64,000 bases of DNA, taken from Bacillus sp. EB106-08-02-XG196. GTDB lineage: Bacteria; Bacillota; Bacilli; Bacillales; Cytobacillaceae. Under the pieces are notes generated by a model, which made no database searches, was not told the DNA's origin, and was given only the letters and a program-made list of their open reading frames with translations. The position numbers and the translations under genes are program-made. The stretch is from NCBI RefSeq assembly GCF_013396335.1, contig NZ_JABWSY010000004.1, positions 186,001 through 250,000 of the forward strand, given 5' to 3'. Below are positions 1-8,178 of the stretch, in pieces (position 1 is the first letter of the stretch; every line of letters begins with the position of its first letter).

Positions 1-647
1 ATCCCTTTAAACCATTCATGATCTAAAGCTCGTTTTAAACTGCTTACCCTGCTATCTACTTCCACGCCAAGCAGCTGAGACAATTCCGTCAGATTCGGCT
101 TAATTGCCAATGGTTTTACTTTATGTAACAAGGCTGCTTTTAACGGTTCTCCTGATGAATCCAATACAACTGGAATTTGCCTCCGATGGCAAATCGCTAA
201 CATTTGCTGGTAAAAATCCACTGGCAGACCCTTAGGTAAACTTCCTGAAATGGTTACCAAAGAAACTTTTGCCAATAGCTCTTCAAATTTCCCTAAAAAA
301 GCTATCCCTTCTTCATTCGTTAAGGTTGGTCCAGATTCTAATATTTCCGTTTGCCTGCCTTGATGAAGAATAGCAATGCAATTTCTCGACTCTTTTTCGA
401 TTCTCAAAAAGTCATTCAGAATGTGACTTTTATTTAATTCCTGAACGATGTAATCACCGATCGTTCCGCCAATTACACCGGTTGCAAGGACTTTTTCTTC
501 CATTTGTGCAATCACCCGGGCAACATTTAAACCTTTTCCGCCAGCTGTTTTCCGAACATTTTCCACACGGTTTACCGCATCTAACTTGAAATTATCTATC
601 GGATAGGCAATATCAACGGATGGATTCATCGTGACAGCTAAAATCAT
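1..647 (-). CDS. lacC: PfkB-family sugar-phosphate kinase, LacC/tagatose-6-phosphate kinase-like (3' part outside window)
   Basis: The gene starts at ATG 647 and reads without a stop to the left edge, giving about 215 residues; its C-terminal third, with the PfkB catalytic Asp motif, lies outside. The N-terminus begins MILAVTMNPSVDIAYPID and contains KTAGGKGLNVARV, the substrate-binding GGKG motif of the LacC/FruK branch of PfkB kinases. The family phosphorylates tagatose-6-phosphate or fructose-1-phosphate with ATP. The start overlaps the stop of the deacetylase gene by four bases (ATGA), so translation is probably coupled. Next to AgaS and a deacetylase, the inferred role is conversion of tagatose-6-phosphate to tagatose-1,6-bisphosphate in GalNAc catabolism. 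1-Phosphofructokinase is the alternative reading. Confidence 0.85.
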   Translation of the reverse strand, partial: MILAVTMNPSVDIAYPIDNFKLDAVNRVENVRKTAGGKGLNVARVIAQMEEKVLATGVIGGTIGDYIVQELNKSHILNDFLRIEKESRNCIAILHQGRQTEILESGPTLTNEEGIAFLGKFEELLAKVSLVTISGSLPKGLPVDFYQQMLAICHRRQIPVVLDSSGEPLKAALLHKVKPLAIKPNLTELSQLLGVEVDSRVSSLKRALDHEWFKG

Positions 648-1810
648 TGCACTCCCTCTTTCTGTAAATGGTAACGACAACCACCATCAAGGTAAGTCGC
701 AAGTAAATCCAGTTCAGGATTCAATACAATAAAGTCAGCAGCGTACCCCTTTGCAATTTTCCCGCATTCCACATCCAGCCCAATACTCTTAGCAGGAGCC
801 GTACTCGCCATATAGATTGCTTCTTCTGGTGTCGCAATCCCCCAATCGACGACATTTTTGACAGCATCTTTCAGCTGCAATATACTGCCTGCTAAACTGC
901 CGCCTTCAATCCGGGCCGCGCCTGTTTTCACCTCGACAGGGAATTCTCCGAGTTGATAGTTCCCTTCCGGCATACCTCCAGCCATCATACAATCTGTCAC
1001 CAAAACGGTTTGATCTCTGCCGCGGGCATTCATTAAAATGTTAGCGGCACTAGGATGAACATGATGTCCGTCACAAATGATTTCGGCAAAAACATCTTTT
1101 AAATTCATCGCTGCCCCGACCATCCCCGGCTCCCGATGATGCATCGGACTCATTCCATTGAAGGTATGAACAAAAATCGAAGCTCCTTTTTCAACCGCCT
1201 GCTTTGCTTCTTCGTAAGTGGCGTCACTGTGGGCTAATGCCACTGCAATCTCTTCTTGCACTGCATATTCAATAAATTCCGCTGCTCCTTTTCGTTCAGG
1301 GGCAATGGCAATTTTTTTGATAAAATCATTGGATAATTTCTGCCAGACTTTCAAAAGATCCACGGATGGGTCACAAAAGTATTTCGTGTTTTGGGCCCCT
1401 TTATGCTTTTCTGTAAAAAATGGTCCTTCTAAAAAAATCCCTTTAATTTTTGCACCTTGCACTTTCTTATAATTGGCACCAATCATTTCAACTACATTAT
1501 TCAAGGACTCTGACGAAGAAGTTAAGGTTGTCGGCAAAAACGAAGTAACCCCGCAGGATAGAAGACCTTCAGAAATCTGATTCAATCCTTCAAAATCATT
1601 ATCCATAATGTCATGATTTCTAAAGCCATGAATATGTGTATCTACTAAACCAGGAGCGATCCAATGCCCTGCGTAATCAATAATTTCTTCCGCTTCCACT
1701 GGTCTGTTTCCAGAAAAGTCACCGAATTTCCCATCTCTTATTTCCAAAAATCCAGGACCTTCAACCTTTCCATCAAGGAAAAACTTATCTGCAAAGATAA
1801 ACTTGGACAT
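644..1810 (-). CDS. nagA: N-acetylgalactosamine/N-acetylglucosamine-6-phosphate deacetylase (NagA/AgaA family)
   Basis: Amidohydrolase-superfamily enzyme of about 388 residues, normal for the family, that removes acetate from GalNAc-6-P or GlcNAc-6-P in the cytosol. Visible motifs are the metal-binding His pair in VDTHIHG (residues 57-62), FLEGPF near residue 130, AHSDATYEEA, and the catalytic Asp in VTDCMMAGG. I chose ATG 1810 because GGGGAAG lies seven bases upstream; an in-frame ATG at 1834 overlaps the end of agaS and has a poorer site. The neighbours AgaS and a LacC-type kinase make the GalNAc-specific AgaA function more likely than GlcNAc, but the sequence alone does not settle the epimer. 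Confidence 0.9.
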   Translation of the reverse strand: MSKFIFADKFFLDGKVEGPGFLEIRDGKFGDFSGNRPVEAEEIIDYAGHWIAPGLVDTHIHGFRNHDIMDNDFEGLNQISEGLLSCGVTSFLPTTLTSSSESLNNVVEMIGANYKKVQGAKIKGIFLEGPFFTEKHKGAQNTKYFCDPSVDLLKVWQKLSNDFIKKIAIAPERKGAAEFIEYAVQEEIAVALAHSDATYEEAKQAVEKGASIFVHTFNGMSPMHHREPGMVGAAMNLKDVFAEIICDGHHVHPSAANILMNARGRDQTVLVTDCMMAGGMPEGNYQLGEFPVEVKTGAARIEGGSLAGSILQLKDAVKNVVDWGIATPEEAIYMASTAPAKSIGLDVECGKIAKGYAADFIVLNPELDLLATYLDGGCRYHLQKEGVQ

Positions 1811-1820
1811 GCTTCTTCCC

Positions 1821-2987
1821 CTATTTAAATTCATAGATGGTTACGCCTTTAACAACACGGTTCACCGTTCCTGTCGGTGAAGGTGTATCTGGTGTGTTGC
1901 CTACTTTTACCGAAGCAAGCAAGGAAACTGTCTGACCAATCATGACAAAAGGCAAGGCTAAGTAAGCATCCGGCACGAAGTTGGCCTCGCTGCCAAATCC
2001 AAACCTGTTCCCATCATAATTGGTATTGCCATCAACCTGGATTGAACAAATAATGCTGGCAGTGTTATCTTGCTGCATTTCTTTTAACATATCTAAATCG
2101 TATTGACGTGTATAAGGTTGGTTGGAAACAAACACAAAAACTAATGATTTTTCGTTCACAAAGGATTTAGGACCATGCCGGAATCCTAACGGTGAATCAA
2201 AGGCTGTGACAACTTTACCTGCAGTCAGCTCTAATATTTTTAACTGTGCTTCTCTCGCTAACCCTTCTAAACTTCCAGATCCCAAGTAAATAATTCGATC
2301 AAAATCATGATTGATCATCGCTTGAATCACGTCTTCCCTATCGATCACACTTTCACCCATTTGTTGAATCGTTTTTACAATCGTCGATTTTTCTTCAATG
2401 GATAAAGAATCAAAAACAAGTAAAGCCGTTAGCGACATGCACGTATAACTTCCCGTCATCGCAAATCCTTGATCATTGGATTTTTCAGGCATTAATAGCA
2501 ATAAATTATTTTCATCCCCTGCTGCCCGCTTGGCTAATTGACCCTCTTTCGCACAAGTAATTGTTACCTGATATAAATCAGTTACAATTTGCTCCGCTAA
2601 TTGTACAGCTGCAACACTTTCCGGACTGTTACCGCTTCTCGCAAATGAAACGAGTACGGTTGGAAAATCTGCTTTTAAAAATTGATAGGGATTGGATACT
2701 AAAGTGGTTGTAGGAATACTTAACAATTCCCACTGTTTTTCATCAACTTTTTCTTTAAGGTATGGTGTGACGGTATCACCAACATAGGCAGACGTTCCAG
2801 CACCTGTAAAAATAACTCGAACCCGGCCGTGTTTGGTTGATACTTTCAGTAAAAACTCTTCAATCTCGCTGCTTTTCTTCAAATACAAAGAAAAGGCTTC
2901 TGCCCATAAATCAGGCTGCTGTTTTATTTCTGCTGTTGTGATCGATGCACCCAATGGCACTAATTTTTCTTGACTTAATGTAAACAT
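1821..2987 (-). CDS. agaS: AgaS-type SIS-domain galactosamine-6-phosphate isomerase/deaminase
   Basis: 388 residues with two SIS domains (roughly 45-200 and 215-370). Family hallmarks are FTGAGTSAYVGD near residue 63, SFARSGNSPESVAAVQLAEQ near 113, GFRHGPKSF near 270 and GNTPDTPSPTGTVNRVVKGV at the C-terminus, closely matching what I recall of enteric AgaS. AgaS deaminates and isomerises galactosamine-6-phosphate to tagatose-6-phosphate plus ammonia. It follows the ROK kinase by 14 bases and precedes the deacetylase by ten, so it is central in this operon. The start has AAGGAGG nine bases upstream. It is the best evidence that the operon handles galactosamine rather than glucosamine. Confidence 0.92.
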   Translation of the reverse strand: MFTLSQEKLVPLGASITTAEIKQQPDLWAEAFSLYLKKSSEIEEFLLKVSTKHGRVRVIFTGAGTSAYVGDTVTPYLKEKVDEKQWELLSIPTTTLVSNPYQFLKADFPTVLVSFARSGNSPESVAAVQLAEQIVTDLYQVTITCAKEGQLAKRAAGDENNLLLLMPEKSNDQGFAMTGSYTCMSLTALLVFDSLSIEEKSTIVKTIQQMGESVIDREDVIQAMINHDFDRIIYLGSGSLEGLAREAQLKILELTAGKVVTAFDSPLGFRHGPKSFVNEKSLVFVFVSNQPYTRQYDLDMLKEMQQDNTASIICSIQVDGNTNYDGNRFGFGSEANFVPDAYLALPFVMIGQTVSLLASVKVGNTPDTPSPTGTVNRVVKGVTIYEFK

Positions 2988-3001
2988 CCGACCATTCCTC
3001 C

Positions 3002-3871
3002 TTAGATTTCTTCAAACGCGCGCAATCCCGCACCAACAACGCCATTATTTTGCGCCAATGTACTAATGCTCATTTGCTCTAACAGATGCTGTTGTTCAGG
3101 AAGTTGATAGATTTTTAGTTTTTCTTTGATTAATTCAAGCATGAAAGGGTTATTTACAATGACACTGCCGCCGAAAACCATTTTATGCGGATCGATTAAA
3201 CTAGAAATGGAATAGAGCCCTTGGGCTAAATGACCTGTTACTTCATTGATAATGGACAGAAATTCCTGTGAACCGTTTAAATATCCAGTAAAGACATCCT
3301 TGGTTGGAATCCCGGCTATTTTCTCGATTCCTGGGCCGGCAGCGAGTATTTCTAACCTTTCATTGCCTTCCTTCGAAAGAACCGGAATCAGCCCCAATTC
3401 CCCAGCAAAACCAGCTCCTCTAAAAAAGGATCCATGATGGATGATCGAACAGGCGATTCCTGTACTGATTGTCACGTAGACAAAGGTCTCATTGGTTTTT
3501 CCCTTGGCCGTCTTCCACTCAGCAAAAGCCGCCATACAAACATCATTGTCAATGGTGATGGTCTTGGCACCAAATTGTTCCTGTAACCGGGCGGCAATCG
3601 GAAACTGCTGCCAAGGCAAATTGTTTTGATAAACGGCGATGCCGTTTTCTCGGTCGACTTTCCCAGGTACCCCGACACCGATACCTTCAATCTCCGAAAT
3701 TGATGCCCCTTCAAGAACTTGTTCCACCGCTATTACTACTTGTGTAAACATGTTTTCACGGTCAGAAGGATCACTTTTTACTTCGGTACGGTGAAGCAAT
3801 TCTCCCGATTCCGTTATGATTCCCACTGCAATCTTTGTTCCGCCGATATCAATACCGATGGACTTTTTCAT
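3002..3871 (-). CDS. ROK-family sugar kinase, probable GalNAc kinase
   Basis: 289-residue ROK kinase, first gene of the aga operon. The ATP-phosphate motif GIDIGGTKIAVG is at residues 5-16, DNDVCMAAFAEW near 105 supplies the catalytic Asp, and GGSVIVNNP is near 236. The family phosphorylates hexoses or HexNAcs at O6. The usual ROK zinc motif (GH followed by CxCGxxGCLE) is missing: the region after GELG reads LIPVLSKEGNERLEILAAGP and has no cysteines. From context (AgaS, deacetylase, LacC kinase) I infer phosphorylation of intracellular GalNAc, which would replace a PTS. The start has GAGGTGA upstream. The substrate is not proven by sequence. Confidence 0.82.
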   Translation of the reverse strand: MKKSIGIDIGGTKIAVGIITESGELLHRTEVKSDPSDRENMFTQVVIAVEQVLEGASISEIEGIGVGVPGKVDRENGIAVYQNNLPWQQFPIAARLQEQFGAKTITIDNDVCMAAFAEWKTAKGKTNETFVYVTISTGIACSIIHHGSFFRGAGFAGELGLIPVLSKEGNERLEILAAGPGIEKIAGIPTKDVFTGYLNGSQEFLSIINEVTGHLAQGLYSISSLIDPHKMVFGGSVIVNNPFMLELIKEKLKIYQLPEQQHLLEQMSISTLAQNNGVVGAGLRAFEEI

Positions 3872-3949
3872 CTCTCTTCACCTCAATAAAAAAAATATCC
3901 AAAATAATCAGAAGTTCACCTATTGGTGGGTTGTTGGTACAAGTTAGGT

Positions 3950-3991
3950 TTTAGAAAAACTCATAGACAATAGACTATGAGTTTTTCTAAA
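3950..3991 (-). promoter_or_regulatory. 17-bp perfect hairpin in the leader of the ROK-agaS operon
   Basis: A perfect 17-bp inverted repeat (3950-3966 with 3975-3991) around an 8-base loop; the arms contain AAACTCATAG and CTATGAGTTT. It lies between the mapped promoter (-10 at 4058-4063) and the kinase start at 3871, so it would form in the 5' leader. The stem is A-rich on one side and T-rich on the other, like a terminator able to work both ways. It may end gntR transcripts that read through, attenuate the operon, or both. Confidence 0.65.
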
Positions 3992-4057
3992 TTCTTTCAG
4001 AATCGTAATAAGAGCATATCTAATTTTTTCAAAACGAAACTTTCAATCTTAAATATA

Positions 4058-4086
4058 ATATTACATCATTTGACTTGTTGGGTCAA
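4058..4086 (-). promoter_or_regulatory. SigA-type promoter of the ROK-agaS-nagA-lacC operon
   Basis: On the minus strand, TTGACC (4081-4086) and TAATAT (4058-4063) are separated by exactly 17 bases, a good sigma-A match. The -35 box lies inside the GntR operator. Transcription would start near 4050, leaving a leader of about 180 bases that contains the hairpin at 3950-3991. Confidence 0.75.
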
Positions 4087-4093
4087 CCCAACA
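4076..4093. promoter_or_regulatory. GntR operator, 18-bp palindrome
   Basis: TGTTGGGTCAACCCAACA is a perfect inverted repeat with 8-base arms and a CA centre. It covers the -35 box of the kinase operon promoter, and a degenerate copy covers the -35 of the gntR gene. Position and sharing indicate the binding site of the adjacent GntR/HutC regulator. Confidence 0.75.
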
Positions 4094-4114
4094 TAAGGAA
4101 TAAGTGATCCTCGA

Positions 4115-4846
4115 TTATGTTAATTCTGTATAAAAGCGGCACCGGTCGCCTCGGACAACGGATATACAAAATTCAACAGGCATACCGTTCGCATCAAAGG
4201 CCGTTCGTTCCAGCAGCAGTGCCGGACGGCCTTCTTCTGTTTGAAGATATTCACTTTCGTCAGCACGAATGAGAACGGGTTCAAATGCCTCTTTTGCTTT
4301 CGTCACTACCGTATTAAATTGTTGTGCAAAGAGATCATATAAAGATATCTCGCCCACCTTTTTAAGCTGCTCCTTATTGGAAACTACATGTTTCGGAATG
4401 AACGATGATTCCAAAATATACGGTTCATTATTGGCACATCTAAGTCGTTTCATTTCAATCACATGCTCATTTTCTCCAAGCTGGAGTGCTTCTCTGATTT
4501 TGGCATTCGGTTTGACTTCTTCTATTTTTAGAATGATATCCTTAGGATTCAATCCTTTTTCTTTTAGGACTTTGCTAAAACTATAGAATCCCATCAATGA
4601 CTGCTGCAATTTCGGTTTTGCCACAAAGGTACCCTTTCCTTGGATACGGTAAAGGATTCCGACCTGTACGAGCTCCTCAATTGCCTTTTTTGCCGTGTTG
4701 CGGCTTACGCCAAATTGGTCCATTAACTGATTTTCCGACGGGATTTTATCACCAGGTACCCAATGCCCTTTTTCAACCGAACTCTTCAATCTCTCCATTA
4801 ATTGGTGATATAACGGGATTAAACTTTCATGCTGCAACGGTTCCAT
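4115..4846 (-). CDS. GntR/HutC-family transcriptional regulator (UTRA effector domain)
   Basis: 243 residues: winged helix-turn-helix at about 10-75 (IPSENQLMDQFGVSRNTAKK is the recognition part) followed by a UTRA domain at about 95-235, as in NagR/DasR/AgaR-type regulators that bind phosphorylated amino sugars. The gene has its own promoter (4895-4922), whose -35 overlaps an operator-like sequence, so autoregulation is likely. The same palindrome controls the downstream operon. Inferred effector is an amino-sugar phosphate such as GalNAc-6-P or galactosamine-6-P. GGAGG lies 12 bases before the ATG, a slightly long spacing. Confidence 0.88.
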   Translation of the reverse strand: MEPLQHESLIPLYHQLMERLKSSVEKGHWVPGDKIPSENQLMDQFGVSRNTAKKAIEELVQVGILYRIQGKGTFVAKPKLQQSLMGFYSFSKVLKEKGLNPKDIILKIEEVKPNAKIREALQLGENEHVIEMKRLRCANNEPYILESSFIPKHVVSNKEQLKKVGEISLYDLFAQQFNTVVTKAKEAFEPVLIRADESEYLQTEEGRPALLLERTAFDANGMPVEFCISVVRGDRCRFYTELT

Positions 4847-4894
4847 TATTCAATCGTGCCTCCAAACCATACTAACATTCATTTATTAAGCTAA

Positions 4895-4929
4895 ATTATA
4901 TCACCAACACTTGTGTAGTCAACCCAACA
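4895..4929 (-). promoter_or_regulatory. gntR promoter with degenerate operator
   Basis: TTGACT (4917-4922) and TATAAT (4895-4900) with a 16-base spacer form a strong promoter for the regulator. TGTGTAGTCAACCCAACA (4912-4929) keeps one perfect half-site of the 18-bp palindrome and a mutated second half, suggesting weaker autoregulatory binding than at the catabolic operon. Confidence 0.65.
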
Positions 4930-5141
4930 ACTATTTTCCTGCACAGTAGAATATAGGAATGAACTCATCTAATCAAAACGAATTTTAACAAAATACCTTC
5001 TACCACTTGATAAGTAGCTTTTATCTGTCAATGAAAACCAACACCAAGAATCATTTCGATGTCTGCTGAGTTGCTTGGACCCTATTACTTTCATTTTCTT
5101 TGCTACCTTAAACCGAAACTAATCACAGCTTTTGATTTATC
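4930..5141. other. Intergenic stretch without recognisable content
   Basis: Together with the gntR promoter and the terminator on either side this forms a gap of about 390 bases between gntR and fucU. Short open frames here have no ribosome binding site or recognisable sequence. I see no RNA gene or repeat. Confidence 0.5.
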
Positions 5142-5180
5142 AAAAAAACCCCAATCCATATTATTTGGATTGGGGCCTTT
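5142..5180 (-). terminator. Rho-independent terminator of the fucose operon
   Basis: A 10-bp stem (5149-5158, CCCCAATCCA, with 5166-5175) and 7-base loop, followed on the minus strand by seven T residues. It lies about 60 bases after the fucU stop. T residues on the other side make it potentially bidirectional. Confidence 0.85.
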
Positions 5181-5232
5181 TTATTCTCTCGGACTCCATA
5201 ATTTTTTATGGTCAATTCTATCACACTCTCAA

Positions 5233-5658
5233 CTAAAGCACGCCTTTTTTCAAAATAATGTTCGCATACAGAGCTCGTTCACTCGTAGCAATAATGGCAT
5301 AGGCCGACTTACTTCGTTCATAAAAATCCATTCTTTCAAGCTTTTCAATTTGGACATAAAAATCGCTCTTTTTGTTTAGGATTTCTTCGTAATCCTTCCA
5401 AATTGCTGGATTTTTTTCATCGCCTTCAACTGTATCCATCAGCACTACCGGAAATGGAACGTATGTATCGAGTGGAAAAAGTTCTAATATGGCGTTCAAG
5501 AACGCTTCAACTCGATGTCCATGACCATTAATCAAACGGCTGGAATGACTTGCAACCGGAAAATTTCCGTCTGCAAGTACAATTTCATCCCCGTGCCCCA
5601 TCTCCATCAAAACTTTTATCAGTTCTGGTGAAATAATGGGGGGAATTCCTTTAAGCAT
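5233..5658 (-). CDS. fucU: L-fucose mutarotase
   Basis: 141-residue RbsD/FucU-family protein. The N-terminal MLKGIPPIISPELIKVLMEM and the following GHGDEIVLADGNFP (residues 21-34, with the conserved His and Asp) are typical of FucU, as is the C-terminal YANIILKKG. The enzyme interconverts alpha- and beta-L-fucose, giving the anomer needed by the dehydrogenase. It is the last gene of the fucose oxidation operon, overlapping the FAH gene end by eight bases, with a terminator behind it. It is the most specific indicator that the pathway sugar is L-fucose and not another deoxy sugar. Confidence 0.92.
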   Translation of the reverse strand: MLKGIPPIISPELIKVLMEMGHGDEIVLADGNFPVASHSSRLINGHGHRVEAFLNAILELFPLDTYVPFPVVLMDTVEGDEKNPAIWKDYEEILNKKSDFYVQIEKLERMDFYERSKSAYAIIATSERALYANIILKKGVL

Positions 5659-6559
5659 AGGTCAATGCCTTTTCTTCCACAAATTTATTCGTTAGCTTTC
5701 CTAACTTTTCAATTTCAACCGTGATCACATCGCCTGGCTGAATATAGACACGTTGATCAGCAGGGAGACCAAATACGACTCCCTCAGGTGTACCCGTTAA
5801 AATAAGATCACCAGGAACAAGCGTCATGTGCTGAGAAATATAGCTGACAATCTCTGCGCATGAAAAGATCATGTCAGAAGTGTTGGAGTCTTGTCTTAAT
5901 TCATCATTAACATATGTTTTCAGACTAAGGTTGTTTGGATCTCCTACTTCATCCGCTGTCACCAGGTAAGGGCCCGCCGGACTAAAATCGTCACAGGTTT
6001 TACCAAGTAGCCATTGATGGGTTCTCATTTGAAGATCTCTTGCTGATAAATCATTCACAGTACAATAACCAAACACATGAGAAAGTGCCTCTTCTTTCGA
6101 AACATTTTTTGTCTTTTCACCGATTACGATTCCTAATTCCACCTCATAGTCTAGTTCATTTGTTACAGCTGGAATGGCAATTTCACTATGATGACCAGTT
6201 AACGTATTATCAAACTTATTAAACAAAATCGGCACTTCTGGATAGGGTGCGTTTGTTTCATCCGCATGTTTTCGATAATTTAAACCGACACAAATAATTT
6301 TATGCGGACGTGTAACACATGGACCCCATTCAAGATCTTCCTCATTTAATACAACCGCATTGCCATTTGACACTGCCTCATTAACTTTTTTCTCTAATTC
6401 TTGTAATTGTGATGGTTGGAATTGAATGACCTGCATGACATCAGTGATTACTTCAGCCCACTCCGCTTTCTTTGCCGTTTCTTCGATATCGATTAATTGA
6501 TTGCCCAATTTCACTGCTAATCTTTCATTTTCATTTTTTATAAAAGTAGCTAATTTCAT
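5651..6559 (-). CDS. Fumarylacetoacetate hydrolase-family protein, probable 2,4-diketo-3-deoxy-L-fuconate hydrolase
   Basis: 302 residues: a small N-terminal domain (1-75) and an FAH barrel (about 85-295). Metal-binding acidic residues are in LDYEVELGIVIGE (near 142-154); GPYLVTADEVGDPNNL and LTGTPEGVVFGL are further family signatures. FAH-type enzymes cleave C-C bonds of diketo acids; in the oxidative fucose and rhamnose routes the homologue splits 2,4-diketo-3-deoxy-L-fuconate into pyruvate and L-lactate. It lies 14 bases behind an SDR dehydrogenase that would supply this substrate. The ATG is preceded by AGGAGATG. Substrate assignment is by context. Confidence 0.82.
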   Translation of the reverse strand: MKLATFIKNENERLAVKLGNQLIDIEETAKKAEWAEVITDVMQVIQFQPSQLQELEKKVNEAVSNGNAVVLNEEDLEWGPCVTRPHKIICVGLNYRKHADETNAPYPEVPILFNKFDNTLTGHHSEIAIPAVTNELDYEVELGIVIGEKTKNVSKEEALSHVFGYCTVNDLSARDLQMRTHQWLLGKTCDDFSPAGPYLVTADEVGDPNNLSLKTYVNDELRQDSNTSDMIFSCAEIVSYISQHMTLVPGDLILTGTPEGVVFGLPADQRVYIQPGDVITVEIEKLGKLTNKFVEEKALTYA

Positions 6560-6573
6560 TTACCATTCATCTC

Positions 6574-7347
6574 CTATGCATTTTTTCCAAAAACAACGCC
6601 GCCATCAATATAAAGAGGTGATCCCATCATGAACGAAGACTCATCGGAAGCAAGAAAGAGTGCTGCTTTTGCAACGTCTTCCGGTCTTCCTAATTCACCG
6701 CTTAATTGCCTTTTCTTAATCCCTGCGATTGCTGCTTCAGGATCATCGTAGGAAGTTCTTAAATAATTCTCAACAAAAGGCGTTAATATGGTTCCCGGTA
6801 ACAAGGCGTTCACACGAATATTATATGGAGCATAGTCCACTTGCATCGCTTTGGTCAGTGCAAGAACCGCCCCTTTCGTTGCCGAATAGGCAGCCCGCTT
6901 TGCCAGTCCCATTTCCGCTGCGCATGATGACATATTAATAACGACTCCAGACTTTTGCTCCATCATATAAGGGAGTGTGTATTTAGAAGGCAGATAAACT
7001 CCCTTCACATTCACATTCATAATCCGGTCCCAATCATCCGGCTCTACTTCATCCACTCTTCCGACATTACTAATCCCTGCATTGTTGAATAAAATATCTA
7101 TTCTTTTATATGTCTCCATAATCTGCTGGATCGCAGACTCAACCGCTTCGGGGGTTGTTACATCTACTTCGAAAAATGCAGCTTTTCCGCCCTGTTTTTC
7201 TATTTCAGTTACCGTTGCTTGCCCATTTTCACGATGAATATCTGTGATGTTGACAAATGCTCCTTCCCTTGCGAATAATTGAGCCGTTGCCTTGCCAATT
7301 CCGCTGCCACCGCCAGTAATAACCGCTATTTTATCAAGTAATCTCAT
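6574..7347 (-). CDS. SDR dehydrogenase, candidate 2-keto-3-deoxy-L-fuconate dehydrogenase
   Basis: 257-residue classical short-chain dehydrogenase. TGGGSGIG (about 11-18) is the nucleotide-binding motif, NNAGIS is near 89, and catalytic YSATK near 155; ITDIH after the second strand (an Asp at that site) suggests NAD preference. The start overlaps the preceding SDR gene by four bases (ATGA). The pathway needs two dehydrogenases: L-fucose to fuconolactone, and 2-keto-3-deoxyfuconate to the diketo acid. Adjacency to the FAH gene favours the second step here, but the two SDRs could be swapped. Confidence 0.78.
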   Translation of the reverse strand: MRLLDKIAVITGGGSGIGKATAQLFAREGAFVNITDIHRENGQATVTEIEKQGGKAAFFEVDVTTPEAVESAIQQIMETYKRIDILFNNAGISNVGRVDEVEPDDWDRIMNVNVKGVYLPSKYTLPYMMEQKSGVVINMSSCAAEMGLAKRAAYSATKGAVLALTKAMQVDYAPYNIRVNALLPGTILTPFVENYLRTSYDDPEAAIAGIKKRQLSGELGRPEDVAKAALFLASDESSFMMGSPLYIDGGVVFGKNA

Positions 7348-8159
7348 ACTGTTACCTCCATATCATGATCCATATGATCTTCAGGCTGCGCAGCTTTAAC
7401 CGTTAATCCGCCATCAACCATTAATAGATGCCCATTTATTTGCATGGCTTCTTCTGATGCTAAAAAAACTACAGCATCGCCAATTTGTTTTTCTGTCCCT
7501 AGTCTCTTCATTGGATTGGCTTCAATTTCTTTTGCAAGAATTTGCGGATCGTCGAGATATTCTTCGCACATATCCGTTGCAACCGTGCTTGGACCGACAG
7601 CGTTAACATTAATATTGTATTTCCCTAATTCAATCGCAAGTGCTTTTGTTAAATGTCCTGCTGCTGCCTTTGATGATATATAGTGAGGAATCACTGGGCT
7701 CGTGACAAGAACACTCGCTGTTGATGTAATATTAATGATTTTCCCATATTTGTTTTTGATCATATTAGTAGCTACTCTCTGTGTTGTTAAAAAAATAGAT
7801 TTCACGTTCGTCTGATACGTTTCATCCCATGTTTTTTCTGAAAGACTTAAAAAGGGTTCAAATGGTGCAATCCCTGCATTGTTCACCAGAATATCCACAG
7901 TTCCTAGCTCTTTTTCCACTTCGTCAATCATTTGATCGACTTCATCTTTAATCCCAACATTTGCTTTCACAACCATCGCTTTAATAGAAAACTGCTCTTC
8001 TATTCTATCTTTTAAAACGTTTGCTTTTTCTAATGAACGAGGGGAAGTATAGTTGATTGCGACATTCGCGCCTTCCTCCGCTAATCTTTTGACAATGGCT
8101 GCTCCTATCCCGCGGCTTCCACCTGTAACAAGAGCTGTTCTACTCTTTAATTTACTCAT
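7344..8159 (-). CDS. SDR dehydrogenase, candidate L-fucose dehydrogenase
   Basis: 271-residue classical SDR with TGGSRGIG (about 12-19), VNNAGIA near 96 and catalytic Y-I-S-S-K near 165. The residues after strand 2 (INYTSPRS) suggest NADP tolerance. An unusual acidic, His-containing tail (PEDHMDHDMEV) extends beyond the usual family end. It lies between the split dehydratase and the second SDR in the fucose operon. By elimination it may oxidise L-fucose to L-fucono-lactone; Campylobacter FucX is a functional precedent in a similar cluster. A clean AAGGAG lies upstream of the ATG. Confidence 0.78.
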   Translation of the reverse strand: MSKLKSRTALVTGGSRGIGAAIVKRLAEEGANVAINYTSPRSLEKANVLKDRIEEQFSIKAMVVKANVGIKDEVDQMIDEVEKELGTVDILVNNAGIAPFEPFLSLSEKTWDETYQTNVKSIFLTTQRVATNMIKNKYGKIINITSTASVLVTSPVIPHYISSKAAAGHLTKALAIELGKYNINVNAVGPSTVATDMCEEYLDDPQILAKEIEANPMKRLGTEKQIGDAVVFLASEEAMQINGHLLMVDGGLTVKAAQPEDHMDHDMEVTV

Positions 8160-8178
8160 ATTTTAATTTCTCCTTTAA

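Noticed and set aside
5059..5379. Plus-strand open frame overlapping fucU
   Set aside because: No ribosome binding site, crosses a strong terminator and lies antisense to a convincing fucU gene.
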